From positions 1 through 34,184 of the forward strand of contig CACZRD010000091.1 in NCBI GenBank assembly GCA_902783545.1: a DNA stretch of 34,184 nucleotides, written 5' to 3'. Source of the stretch: an uncultured Bacteroidales bacterium (GTDB lineage: Bacteria > Bacteroidota > Bacteroidia > Bacteroidales > Paludibacteraceae). Below are positions 24,369 through 31,710 of the stretch, piece by piece; position 1 is the first letter of the stretch, and the number at the start of each line of letters is the position of its first letter. A model generated the notes under the pieces. The model searched no databases. It was not told the DNA's origin and was given only the letters and a program-made list of their open reading frames with translations. The position numbers and the translations under genes were made by a program.

Positions 24369-25442
24369 CTACACTTTGATGAGCAGATGGTGGTTCTGCA
24401 TCGGGTGTGTGAGCAGTTGTTGCGCCAGTTCGGGCGTAGCTTGCAGCCATACTTGCGTACGGCACAAATTCTGCTCGTATTGGTTAGCAACGAGCTCTAC
24501 AGGCTCATCAACCAGTTCGGTCAGATCGGTGGAGAACTTCATCAGGCGGTACTTACCCAGCGGCAGCTCACCGTGTATGCCCACGCCTATGCCCGATTCG
24601 AAGTGCGTGTCATAGACGTGCGAGGTGGTCATCTTCAATGGTATTGTGCAGTGCGCAAACAGCATCTTGCCGTCATCGCCGATACGTGCCGGATTGACTT
24701 GGAAACCTATCTGACCATACTTCTGCTTGGCGAGGATCATCGTCAGCAGCAGGGGTATATCGCCCTCACAGGATGCAGGTATTCCTTCATCGTTGAGGTG
24801 GCTGAGTGCGATGCATCCGGTGTTCTTAACCGTGGTCAACAGGTCGAAGCAACGCAGCGTCAATCCGTTGAGATTATAGCGTGCCACGATCTCTTTCAGG
24901 CGCTGATAGATCAGTTCTGCACCTTGCATGCCGCCGTCAACAATGCCGAGCGAAGAAACCTCCTCAATCGGGACGTGCACCATTCGGATGCCTGTTTGCT
25001 CAAAGATGTATGCATCATCGACCTTCGAGGCGATGAGCCAGTCTGACGGTTCGCCGATGACACCGAGACGCAGATCGGTACGTTTGAGTGCGGAATTCGC
25101 GGATTGCACGGAAGGAAGATTTTTTCCGTTTGTTCCGTTCGCTCCGTACTCGGAATTATTTACCTGCTCGGGCGAGGTGATGACACGACCTGTGCCCTTG
25201 TGCTGCTGAATCCATGCGAGGATCTCCAGCGATGCAGCCAGCGAGTTGCTGTAGCCGGAAGCGATGATGAAGATCGGCTCGTTGAGCGACACTTTGCCCT
25301 CGTCAACCAACTTGAGGAACAGCGCCTCTGCCCCACCCGACAGAACGGCGACACACTGATGATTATTTACAAACTCCTCCGGGAGCTGAAACGGAAGCTT
25401 GAGTTCTTCCTTGTGAATAGCGGATGCTAATGTGTGTAACAT
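24369..25442 (-). CDS. L-fucose isomerase-like protein
   Basis: This 357 aa cytoplasmic protein resembles the C-terminal half of the fucose/arabinose isomerase superfamily. The most telling stretch is LTLRCFDLLTTVKNTGCIAL followed by SHLNDEGIPASCEGDIPLLLTM, which mirrors the superfamily pattern of a CFD segment, then LNDEGI and a CEGD acid site. It is much shorter than FucI (about 590 aa) or AraA (about 500 aa), so it is a divergent relative and its reaction is unknown. A low-complexity insertion (NSEYGANGTNGKNLPSVQSA) is encoded by a 9-nt repeat. I start at the ATG at 25442; the upstream in-frame alternative at 25472 adds ten unlikely residues. Confidence 0.6.
   Translation of the reverse strand: MLHTLASAIHKEELKLPFQLPEEFVNNHQCVAVLSGGAEALFLKLVDEGKVSLNEPIFIIASGYSNSLAASLEILAWIQQHKGTGRVITSPEQVNNSEYGANGTNGKNLPSVQSANSALKRTDLRLGVIGEPSDWLIASKVDDAYIFEQTGIRMVHVPIEEVSSLGIVDGGMQGAELIYQRLKEIVARYNLNGLTLRCFDLLTTVKNTGCIALSHLNDEGIPASCEGDIPLLLTMILAKQKYGQIGFQVNPARIGDDGKMLFAHCTIPLKMTTSHVYDTHFESGIGVGIHGELPLGKYRLMKFSTDLTELVDEPVELVANQYEQNLCRTQVWLQATPELAQQLLTHPMQNHHLLIKV
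25126..25150. repeat. 9-nt tandem repeat inside the isomerase-like gene
   Basis: Three CCG-led units start at 25126, 25135 and 25144, an exact 9-nt period (CCGTTTGTT, CCGTTCGCT, CCGTACTCG). The period is a multiple of three, so frame is kept, and it encodes the G/N/T-rich stretch YGANGTNGK. Confidence 0.65.
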
Positions 25443-25512
25443 GATATATAATGATTTAATGCTTAGTAACAAAAAGTTCAGATCTCAACTACAAAATGTT
25501 CAAATCTCGCTG

Positions 25513-25544
25513 CAAAGGTACGAAAAATTTCTCACATTTGCAAA
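25513..25544 (-). promoter_or_regulatory. Bacteroidota-type promoter of the isomerase-like gene
   Basis: On the minus strand TTTG (25544-25541), a 20-nt spacer and TACCTTTG (25520-25513) match the consensus perfectly. It lies about 70 nt upstream of the ATG at 25442. The 19 bases at 25511-25529 are identical to those at 26952-26970, the promoter of the neighbouring ATPase gene. Confidence 0.8.
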
Positions 25545-25581
25545 TATAAGTGCTAATATTTTAGCAGTTAGTGCGTTTTTT

Positions 25582-25617
25582 GACATAACATGGCACAAAT
25601 GGCATAAGTGGCACAAT
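25582..25617. repeat. 9-nt tandem repeat between isomerase-like and ATPase genes
   Basis: Units TGGCACAAA, TGGCATAAG and TGGCACAAT start at 25591, 25600 and 25609; a fourth, weaker unit (GACATAACA) precedes them. The array lies 50 nt after the ATPase stop, reading along the minus strand. Confidence 0.7.
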
Positions 25618-25668
25618 CCATGTCTAGTTTTTTAGGAATTCGCCAAGAAATCCATGGGGCTGGTTTTA

Positions 25669-26934
25669 TTACCGCCACTCGTGAACAGGGCGAATTTCAA
25701 TATTCAAGCCTTCGTATGTGATATCTTCATACGTATGATCAGTTAGCAACAATAAGTTATTACACTTAGTTACTTGTGCCGCAATCTTTAGTCCGTTCAG
25801 TTCACGATTGCGCGTTTTTTCGGCGGATATATCATATGACACTTGTATGCATTGTAGCACTTGATTGCCTTGGCACACCAGGAAATCGCACTCTCCGCTA
25901 CGTTCTTTGAGATAACAGATGTCCCACCCGTTCAGTTTGCATTTACGGAGTAACTGGATGAGTACGATGGTCTCTAATCGCCAACCTAAGTTCTCCGAAG
26001 ATAAAGCGTTCTCGCGCATATTCATCATCGCTACATCCACGGCATACAACTTCTCTTGTACCATGCGTAACTTGCTCTTGGTGGCATATTTCGGCACGCC
26101 CACCAACATATATGCCTGCTTGAGGTAATCTATATAATTCTTGGTGGTATGCAGCGACTTGAAATGGAACAAATCGGTCAGTTCCTGCGTAGCTACAATG
26201 GACGGAGATATATTGAGCAGGTGATGAGCCATTTGCTCGAAAGCGGCTTTGTACACAATCTTGTAGCGCTGCTCGATATCGCGTTTGAGGATGTTATCCA
26301 CCAGCGTGTTGATATAGTGCCGCTTATCTTCGATGATCAGTAACTCAGGAAAACCGCCCTGCTGCATGTATTCGTCGAAAGCCGCCCGGCGGAAAGCCGT
26401 TGCTTTGGTCGCCACACTCTTTGTGTCCACACCTTTCATATCGCAGAACTCTTGGAAAGAGAACGGATAGAGCGCTATCTCCTTGTTACGACCGGTGAGG
26501 TGGGTTGCCAACTCACCACTCAATAACTTGGCATTGGAACCAGTGAGTATGACATGCATCTTTTGGCGCAACATACGATTGACGAACAAGTACCAGCCCT
26601 CGATATCCTGCACCTCATCAAGGAACAGATATTGGAAATCACCGTATATCTTATACAGCACTTCGAGCACATCGTTTAACTGCTCGGCTTGCAGCCCTTT
26701 AAATCGCTCGTCGTCAAAATCAGCATAGGCAAAATGCACACCTCTTTGCTTGAGGGCTTGATAGCATAGCGTTGATTTACCACTCCGTCGCACGCCTATC
26801 ACAACCTGCGCTTGCGGGCTGTTTATCTCCACAAGTGATTCTTCCGGACGATGACAAAGGTTCTCTTGCTCTCGTGCCTCTAACTCACTCTTTTGATCCA
26901 AGAGAATAGTTTCTAAAGTTCTACGGTCTATCAT
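25669..26934 (-). CDS. AAA_14 / DUF4143 family ATP-binding protein
   Basis: This 421 aa protein belongs to the widespread bacterial and archaeal AAA ATPase family with a C-terminal DUF4143 domain. Walker A is GVRRSGKST (residues 47-55) and Walker B is YLFLDEVQD (102-110); GSNAKLLSGELATHLTGR carries the sensor region. The C-terminal domain has a restriction-nuclease-like segment (ECDFLVCQGNQVLQCIQVSYD) with E, D and Q in the expected pattern. Members are common in Bacteroidota genomes, often many per genome, and may be mobile or defensive, but their role is not settled. It stands alone behind its own promoter and, further up, three spaced repeats. Confidence 0.9.
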   Translation of the reverse strand: MIDRRTLETILLDQKSELEAREQENLCHRPEESLVEINSPQAQVVIGVRRSGKSTLCYQALKQRGVHFAYADFDDERFKGLQAEQLNDVLEVLYKIYGDFQYLFLDEVQDIEGWYLFVNRMLRQKMHVILTGSNAKLLSGELATHLTGRNKEIALYPFSFQEFCDMKGVDTKSVATKATAFRRAAFDEYMQQGGFPELLIIEDKRHYINTLVDNILKRDIEQRYKIVYKAAFEQMAHHLLNISPSIVATQELTDLFHFKSLHTTKNYIDYLKQAYMLVGVPKYATKSKLRMVQEKLYAVDVAMMNMRENALSSENLGWRLETIVLIQLLRKCKLNGWDICYLKERSGECDFLVCQGNQVLQCIQVSYDISAEKTRNRELNGLKIAAQVTKCNNLLLLTDHTYEDITYEGLNIEIRPVHEWR

Positions 26935-26953
26935 AGGGTGTTAAAATTTTGTG

Positions 26954-26985
26954 CAAAGGTACGAAAAATTATTGATATATGCAAT
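26954..26985 (-). promoter_or_regulatory. Bacteroidota-type promoter of the AAA_14 ATPase gene
   Basis: On the minus strand ATTG (26985-26982), a 20-nt spacer and TACCTTTG (26961-26954) fit the consensus with one mismatch in the -33 box. It is 20 nt upstream of the ATG, so the leader is very short. Confidence 0.7.
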
Positions 26986-27011
26986 AGTTGGCAACATTTT
27001 TGAGGGCATAA

Positions 27012-27091
27012 AATGCATTATTTTACAAAAATGGCAGTTGCAGAATGCATTATTTTACAATTTTGCACACTTTTAAATGCATTATTTTACA
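27012..27091. repeat. Three exact 16-nt repeats at a 32-nt period
   Basis: AATGCATTATTTTACA occurs exactly at 27012-27027, 27044-27059 and 27076-27091. The two spacers are both 16 nt and unrelated in sequence. Each repeat contains the palindrome AATGCATT. No fourth copy is found at the next register on either side. The array lies 27-106 nt above the -33 box of the ATPase promoter, so a regulator-binding array is one reading. Confidence 0.85.
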
Positions 27092-27247
27092 TCTCCTATT
27101 CTCTCCCTCGCAAGCATGCCTATTGGTGCATATAATAGCGTAAGGCTAATGAGGCTAACTCTTTATCTATTCAATTTACATCCACGAAGCAAAATCACGG
27201 GATATATACATAGTATATATAGGGTGCGGTGGGATACGTATATGACC

Positions 27248-27283
27248 CGATAACGGCTCGATGCCCGTTCGACACCCGTTCGG
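27248..27283. repeat. 11-nt tandem repeat in the junction
   Basis: Units CGATAACGGCT, CGATGCCCGTT and CGACACCCGTT start at 27248, 27259 and 27270, with a partial fourth (CGG) at 27281. The period equals that of the array near uvrA, and the units resemble it in phase (CG-led, with a run of C before CGTT). Confidence 0.7.
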
Positions 27284-27346
27284 AATAAATCAACAGCATT
27301 CAAACACTATGGATGCGTTTCTTTTGATAAAATCATAAAAATGCAC

Positions 27347-27387
27347 TGGCGATATTGGCTATATTGACAATATCGTCAATATCGCCA
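27347..27387 (-). terminator. Nested palindrome, possible terminator of the accessory operon
   Basis: An outer perfect 11-bp stem (TGGCGATATTG 27347-27357 with CAATATCGCCA 27377-27387) encloses a second palindrome, ATATTG-A-CAATAT (27361-27373). Read on the minus strand it is followed by GTGCATTTTTATG. It lies about 100 nt past the stop of the last operon gene. The T-run is short and offset, so a protein-binding site is also possible. Confidence 0.5.
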
Positions 27388-27484
27388 TGCAAAAAAACTA
27401 TTTCAGGAAGATGTCAAGTCTTTTAGTAAAAATTATTAAAAAACTGTCAACACTATTTAGGAAAAGTCAAACTTACAAAGAATG

Positions 27485-28675
27485 CTAATGTAAATGCAGA
27501 CGCACGCCAAGATTTATATTGGTTAGATTGTGGTAAAAGCCAACACAGTCTGTGCCTATATAGGGGCGATAGTCCAAAGTTATCCCCACTTGTTTTCCTC
27601 CTATTTCCCAACCACTTGGAGCACACTCGATGCCAACACTCGGAACAGCAGCTATTACGAATCTGCTTTGCAACATATCATACGGACGACGTACTCCACC
27701 TATGCCCAAGCCAACGCCGTAGTTCAATGACCAAATATCCGCAAATTCATATGACCAAATATACGATGCCGAGAAACCTCCAGATAGATTATTATATCGT
27801 AAAATATCCCATAATCCTCCATCAAACTGAATATGGTTTCCATTTTCAAGACGAAAACTCATTGATAGCTCAAAATCCGACAAGATTCGTAAAGCCACTA
27901 CATCCAATAAAAACTTTGAAGGTTTGGCTTCTTGCGTAACACGAATTAACTGTGAGCAGGCTTCCGTTCGCACATATATATTACCATTTCGTGGATCATG
28001 TTTTGGATTTGCTTCCACCCTGACTATAACATTATTCCGCAAAGATGTTACAGAAGCCCATGGGCATTGTGATATTATATTATAACCAGCAATCGCATTT
28101 GTGCTAACAGTAACGCTTTGCTCTCCTCCTTGCGGAGACATATGAAGTGCTGTCTGTGATAGCATCAAATACTCAGATGCCTTTTCCTGCCGAACTTTGA
28201 AGATTTTAGCAATGGAGCCTGCTTTGAAGTTGATTGTACAAGTGCGCTCTATGGGCTGATTGTTAGCTTGGCATTCATAGATAAAGCCATCTTTTGTTTT
28301 AGTAATAACAAGCCAATCTGGACAATTATTCTTATCAAAATCCCAATTCCGAATGTTTTCCAATGTAATAATTATATTATCTTTTTCTCCTCTTGATTTA
28401 ATGTAAACATAATCCTTACTGAGACTAAATGCTTGAATTCGCGCCTTCTTTATTTCGTTTTTCGTCTTATTTATTTTTTTGTTTAATTCAGACAAATCCT
28501 CTGGCTTATTCACACAGGATTTAGCTGCGTTAAAATAATCTAGCGCAGCTTCATAATTCCTTATCGAAAACAAAGAATCACCATTTGCCACCCGATCAGC
28601 AAAACAATCATCAATTTGTGCAGAAATCGAATTGCAGAATAGAAAGCCACAGAGTATCCAATATAGTCTTTTCAT
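27485..28675 (-). CDS. BACON-domain protein with C-terminal beta-barrel-like domain, accessory operon gene 7
   Basis: This 396 aa exported protein has a signal peptide (MKRLYWILCGFLFCNSISAQ), one TPR-like helical pair (DSLFSIRNYEAALDYFNAAKS) with a coiled segment, a divergent BACON-like domain (about 90-165, ENIRNWDFDKNNCPDWLVITK) and a typical BACON domain (about 170-255, MSPQGGEQSVTVSTNAIAGY ending LIRVTQEAK). The last 140 residues alternate short amphipathic strands (LSGGFSASYIWSYEF, WSLNYGVGLGIGG, NINLGVRLHLH), as in outer-membrane barrels. I use the ATG at 28675, 5 nt after the preceding stop. It is the distal gene of the operon and would be its outer-membrane component. Confidence 0.75.
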   Translation of the reverse strand: MKRLYWILCGFLFCNSISAQIDDCFADRVANGDSLFSIRNYEAALDYFNAAKSCVNKPEDLSELNKKINKTKNEIKKARIQAFSLSKDYVYIKSRGEKDNIIITLENIRNWDFDKNNCPDWLVITKTKDGFIYECQANNQPIERTCTINFKAGSIAKIFKVRQEKASEYLMLSQTALHMSPQGGEQSVTVSTNAIAGYNIISQCPWASVTSLRNNVIVRVEANPKHDPRNGNIYVRTEACSQLIRVTQEAKPSKFLLDVVALRILSDFELSMSFRLENGNHIQFDGGLWDILRYNNLSGGFSASYIWSYEFADIWSLNYGVGLGIGGVRRPYDMLQSRFVIAAVPSVGIECAPSGWEIGGKQVGITLDYRPYIGTDCVGFYHNLTNINLGVRLHLH

Positions 28676-28680
28676 AAAGG

Positions 28681-29211
28681 TCAATATTTATCCGGATTAT
28701 ATTTGTGCGCCATTTCATTAGAATATTCCATTCTTTCGCGTTCTTTATTATTTTTATATCTTAGCCACAATTTTTGAGCACTCTCTGCTTGCTTATGATA
28801 CAAATCCGCCAACCTTTCTTTTTGCTCATCCAATTTCTCTTTTCTCGTTTCCGCAATGCTTATTCCACTCTGAATTTCTTCTGTCGGCATATAGATCATT
28901 GGTCCATAACATGCCACTACTTGCTCTATGATCTCCAGGCATTTTGCTGCATTATCCAAATATGTTTTTGAAAGGAAATCTTCATAGAGAGAATCCGCTT
29001 TGCAAACAATCATTTCTGCCACGCTTGTGCCAACGTTTGCATTTGCTTGGGCATTTGCTAATTGAAGGTATTTCCATGACGTTTCTATAGAATCAACGCA
29101 CCCATAAGACACGGCTATTTCTGCTCTCTGCAAGAAATTTTCTTTGTGGCAACTAACTATGATGCATAATGCCATAATTAAGAGTGGTAGATAATAATAT
29201 ATCTTTTTCAT
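28681..29211 (-). CDS. Helical lipoprotein of unknown function, accessory operon gene 6
   Basis: This 176 aa protein has a lipoprotein signal with lipobox IIVSC (Cys21). The mature part is nearly all helical: two helix pairs around residues 35-100, then a highly charged coiled-coil-like segment (AETRKEKLDEQKERLADLYH, QKLWLRYKNNKERERMEYS). No named domain is recognised. It lies 9 nt after the preceding gene and 5 nt before the BACON-barrel gene, so it most likely works in the periplasm with that protein. Confidence 0.65.
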   Translation of the reverse strand: MKKIYYYLPLLIMALCIIVSCHKENFLQRAEIAVSYGCVDSIETSWKYLQLANAQANANVGTSVAEMIVCKADSLYEDFLSKTYLDNAAKCLEIIEQVVACYGPMIYMPTEEIQSGISIAETRKEKLDEQKERLADLYHKQAESAQKLWLRYKNNKERERMEYSNEMAHKYNPDKY

Positions 29212-29220
29212 CGCTTAAGT

Positions 29221-30180
29221 TTATTTACATTTTTTATCTACAATGTGAGAACAGGATTTGGATTTCACCATAATCCATGTATTTTCTGTCTCCATTTTTA
29301 TCATATCGGCAATTACATTACGTGCGCCATCACAATCTCCGTCCAAGATAAATTGATTACAACGATCTACAAGTAAATCGTATTCTTTTTGTATTGTATT
29401 CCTATGTTGCTGTTCTTCCTTGTATATCTTATGTATAAAGATAAAAGCTGCAATCGCAATCATACATATCGTGATGGCAGTAATCATTATTACTAGTGAT
29501 CTGGTTATTCTCACAGGTGGTTTAGGCGGCTTATTCTTCGATTCGTCATTATTTACGCTTCCGTTCTTTAATTCATTGTTCTCTTTATACAAGCGGCGGA
29601 GTTTATCAGCATATCCTGCCAGTGTATTTGAAGTAGAATCACTATAGATATAAATGTTACAACATTGCAGAAGTGCCTGATTTATTTTATCATTATCATC
29701 TTTGATTGAGAATATACTTACAGCATCTTCCGGAACAGAATAATTAATAGGTGGCAACTTGCTAAATGGTAGTTTAGAATTAACTATTTGTGATGATAGT
29801 TTTTTCGATAAATTTTGAAAATCGCTCACCGAGTTATAGAGCTTATCCACTTTTGATATAATATCGCCATTGTCAGCAAATTCCAAAATATCACCACTTA
29901 ACACCCAATTGGTGATATTGTCTTCACACAATTTGCAGAGCGCGGTAATATCCGTGCACATTACGCCATTAAAAACAAGACCAATACCTATATATTTCTC
30001 TGGATCTGAAAGCCTACGCAAATATCCGTAATAGATGAGTGCATCATAACGATGAATCATCAATTGAGAAGGTGACTTAATGTTATTTTCAAAAGCAGAA
30101 AATATGTCCAGAGCATAATCGTCCGGATATTGAGTATAGTCTCCACCTAATTTCCCAAAGAGATAAATGCTTACATTCAT
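29221..30180 (-). CDS. Single-pass membrane protein with cytoplasmic N-domain, accessory operon gene 5
   Basis: This 319 aa protein has a soluble N-terminal domain (about 1-195), a short linker with KNKPPKPP, one transmembrane helix (229-249, LVIMITAITICMIAIAAFIF) and a 70-residue tail. Basic residues before the helix suggest the N-domain is cytoplasmic and the tail periplasmic; the tail has four cysteines (in DRCNQFILDGDCDGA and KSCSHIVDKKCK). The N-domain is related to that of operon gene 3: both have Y-x-YLR, a G-x-V/I-x-F segment, CTD followed by L-x-x-L, and an IYIY/VYIS strand before the linker. No published name is recognised. Its start overlaps the protease stop by 4 nt. Confidence 0.7.
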   Translation of the reverse strand: MNVSIYLFGKLGGDYTQYPDDYALDIFSAFENNIKSPSQLMIHRYDALIYYGYLRRLSDPEKYIGIGLVFNGVMCTDITALCKLCEDNITNWVLSGDILEFADNGDIISKVDKLYNSVSDFQNLSKKLSSQIVNSKLPFSKLPPINYSVPEDAVSIFSIKDDNDKINQALLQCCNIYIYSDSTSNTLAGYADKLRRLYKENNELKNGSVNNDESKNKPPKPPVRITRSLVIMITAITICMIAIAAFIFIHKIYKEEQQHRNTIQKEYDLLVDRCNQFILDGDCDGARNVIADMIKMETENTWIMVKSKSCSHIVDKKCK

Positions 30181-30743
30181 TTGAGATGAAATTTGATGGT
30201 CTTATTTATATTGTCCGTCGAAAATGACTCAACTTGATTCAATACGCCATTACCCAACAAAAGCGGAGCATTCTCATTATCGCTTACACTTGCGCGGATG
30301 TTATGGCATATCAAGTCGCCAATTTGTATTTGCTTAAGATTGATAATCATATTTTGCACGATGCTACCATCAGCAATGGTGGAATAGCCATATCCCTCAA
30401 TGTCATCAGCTGAAATACAGCCTTGTTTTGCGAGAACATATACTTCTGCAATAGAAAGTGTCATTCCGGAACAACCTGTATCAAATATCATCGGGAACTC
30501 AGAGCAATTGTTAATCTTCACTTGTATCGTGCGCACACCAGCATAATCATTGAATGGAACAATAACGTCTTCATCATAATATTCTGACGAATTTTCCACA
30601 AAAGGTATATTCGGCTTTTTTGTGCCACTCCCGCACGCAGTACACAAAAGTAGAACAAGTGAAAATAATATTACAACTCTTTGATTAGCCATATTTATCA
30701 ATTTTGTTTTAACACCAAATCTCTTTACAATGGTACATGTCAT
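30177..30743 (-). CDS. Retropepsin-like aspartic protease lipoprotein, accessory operon gene 4
   Basis: This is a single-domain clan AA aspartic protease of the retropepsin-like type found in bacteria. The catalytic motif FDTGCSG is intact (Asp71 when counted from the ATG at 30692). The second conserved element is seen as NAPLLLGNGVLNQ near the C-terminus. A lipobox (LLCTAC, Cys20 by the same count) makes it a membrane-anchored periplasmic protein. One domain gives half an active site, so it should act as a homodimer. The ATG at 30743 overlaps the preceding stop (TAATG) and gives 188 aa; the ATG at 30692 gives 171 aa and a more usual signal peptide. Its substrate is probably another operon protein. 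Confidence 0.8.
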   Translation of the reverse strand: MTCTIVKRFGVKTKLINMANQRVVILFSLVLLLCTACGSGTKKPNIPFVENSSEYYDEDVIVPFNDYAGVRTIQVKINNCSEFPMIFDTGCSGMTLSIAEVYVLAKQGCISADDIEGYGYSTIADGSIVQNMIINLKQIQIGDLICHNIRASVSDNENAPLLLGNGVLNQVESFSTDNINKTIKFHLK

Positions 30744-31705
30744 TACTGCACATTAGGCAATGAATCTGATAGGACCTGAGATTGATTTGTCATTTGTACA
30801 ACTCGAATTTCTTTCCTTTTTGGGAAAATAGGAGATGTGAGCGCTGTTTCGAATAATGAAACATATGTTATCCCAACAAGCAACAAGAATATCATGACAA
30901 TGATAACATCAATAACTATTGTGCGAATATTGACCACATCCGAATGTCCTGATTTTTGATTATAATGATGATCTTTCGCTTTACTACTCTCTAAATCATT
31001 TTTCAACGCTATATTCTCATTACGCAATTTGCGACATTCTTCTTCAAGATTCTGTTTATCAGTTCGCAACATAACCAATTCTTTTTCAGTGGAATTGATC
31101 TTGTTGGCTGCAGCAGCGAGTTTAGCATCCTTAGTCGGATACTCTGGTGATATATACACTTTAAGTGTCTTTTGTAGAACAGAAAAGAAACTTGAATTGT
31201 CGATGTCAGAGATGTTGAAATATGCAACCTGCCCATTTGCAGAACTGGCAAAAGAATCGTCAATCTTTTCCATATCCTCATCAAACGAGTCAAGTTGCTT
31301 AAGGAACTCAGATCGTATGTTTTCTAAATCGGTATGCTTTCCTTCGAAAGTTGCTGTAATGAAACGATAATTACCATTATTGTTTTGTATGAGAGAACCT
31401 ACTATTCGTTTATGAAAAAAGGTATCAAATAGAGCGAATAAACTTTCATTATCTGTGCAATAGGCATCGTCAAAACTTATAGTCATTCCGAAATATGAGC
31501 CATTTCTATTCTCTGAACCATAAATATTTTGTGCTCGGAGATAAGTGTAGAAAATTCTTTTTCTAGCAGGTATAAGCTCTACGACAAAGCGCACATTTTC
31601 GGTGTAAGATACAGAATAGAAACTTTTGATATAGTCTCTATCTTGCTCCGTTCCCCACACATCTTGTCCTTTAGGGACTCCATGAACATAGAAATTTGCA
31701 TTCAT
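30743..31705 (-). CDS. Single-pass membrane protein with N-domain and coiled coil, accessory operon gene 3
   Basis: This 320 aa protein has an N-terminal domain (about 1-195), a coiled coil (about 200-245, NKINSTEKELVMLRTDKQNL and onward), one transmembrane helix (about 263-285, IVIDVIIVMIFLLLVGITYV) and a short tail of about 35 residues. The N-domain shares a pattern with operon gene 5: F/I-Y-x-x-G near the start, YLR, FGMTISFDDAYCTD followed by LFALFD, an NG turn, and KVYISPEY. This marks the two as paralogues. The coiled coil suggests it oligomerises. It starts 5 nt after the GTPase gene, which suggests the N-domain meets the GTPase in the cytoplasm. Confidence 0.7.
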   Translation of the reverse strand: MNANFYVHGVPKGQDVWGTEQDRDYIKSFYSVSYTENVRFVVELIPARKRIFYTYLRAQNIYGSENRNGSYFGMTISFDDAYCTDNESLFALFDTFFHKRIVGSLIQNNNGNYRFITATFEGKHTDLENIRSEFLKQLDSFDEDMEKIDDSFASSANGQVAYFNISDIDNSSFFSVLQKTLKVYISPEYPTKDAKLAAAANKINSTEKELVMLRTDKQNLEEECRKLRNENIALKNDLESSKAKDHHYNQKSGHSDVVNIRTIVIDVIIVMIFLLLVGITYVSLFETALTSPIFPKRKEIRVVQMTNQSQVLSDSLPNVQ

Positions 31706-31710
31706 AGCCG

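Larger units (their letters stand above)
26935..27484. other. Non-coding junction between the ATPase gene and the accessory operon
   Basis: These 550 nt contain no credible gene. From left to right they hold the ATPase promoter, three 16-nt repeats at a 32-nt period, an AT-rich inverted repeat (ATATATA 27202-27208 with TATATAT 27214-27220), an 11-nt tandem repeat, and a nested palindrome that may end the accessory operon. Base composition drops toward AT from here rightward. Confidence 0.7.

Noticed and set aside
25591-25617. TGGCAC boxes suggesting a sigma-54 promoter
   Set aside because: The second element (TTGC at the fixed distance) is missing, and the boxes are explained by the 9-nt tandem repeat.
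25432-25635. Small plus-strand ORF (67 codons) between the isomerase-like and ATPase genes
   Set aside because: It overlaps the minus-strand promoter and the 9-nt repeat array, and its C-terminal WHKWHKWH is simply the translated repeat.
27012-27091. Short CRISPR array
   Set aside because: The repeats are only 16 nt with 16-nt spacers and three copies, there is no leader or cas gene, and spacers are too short. A regulatory or mobile-element repeat fits better.
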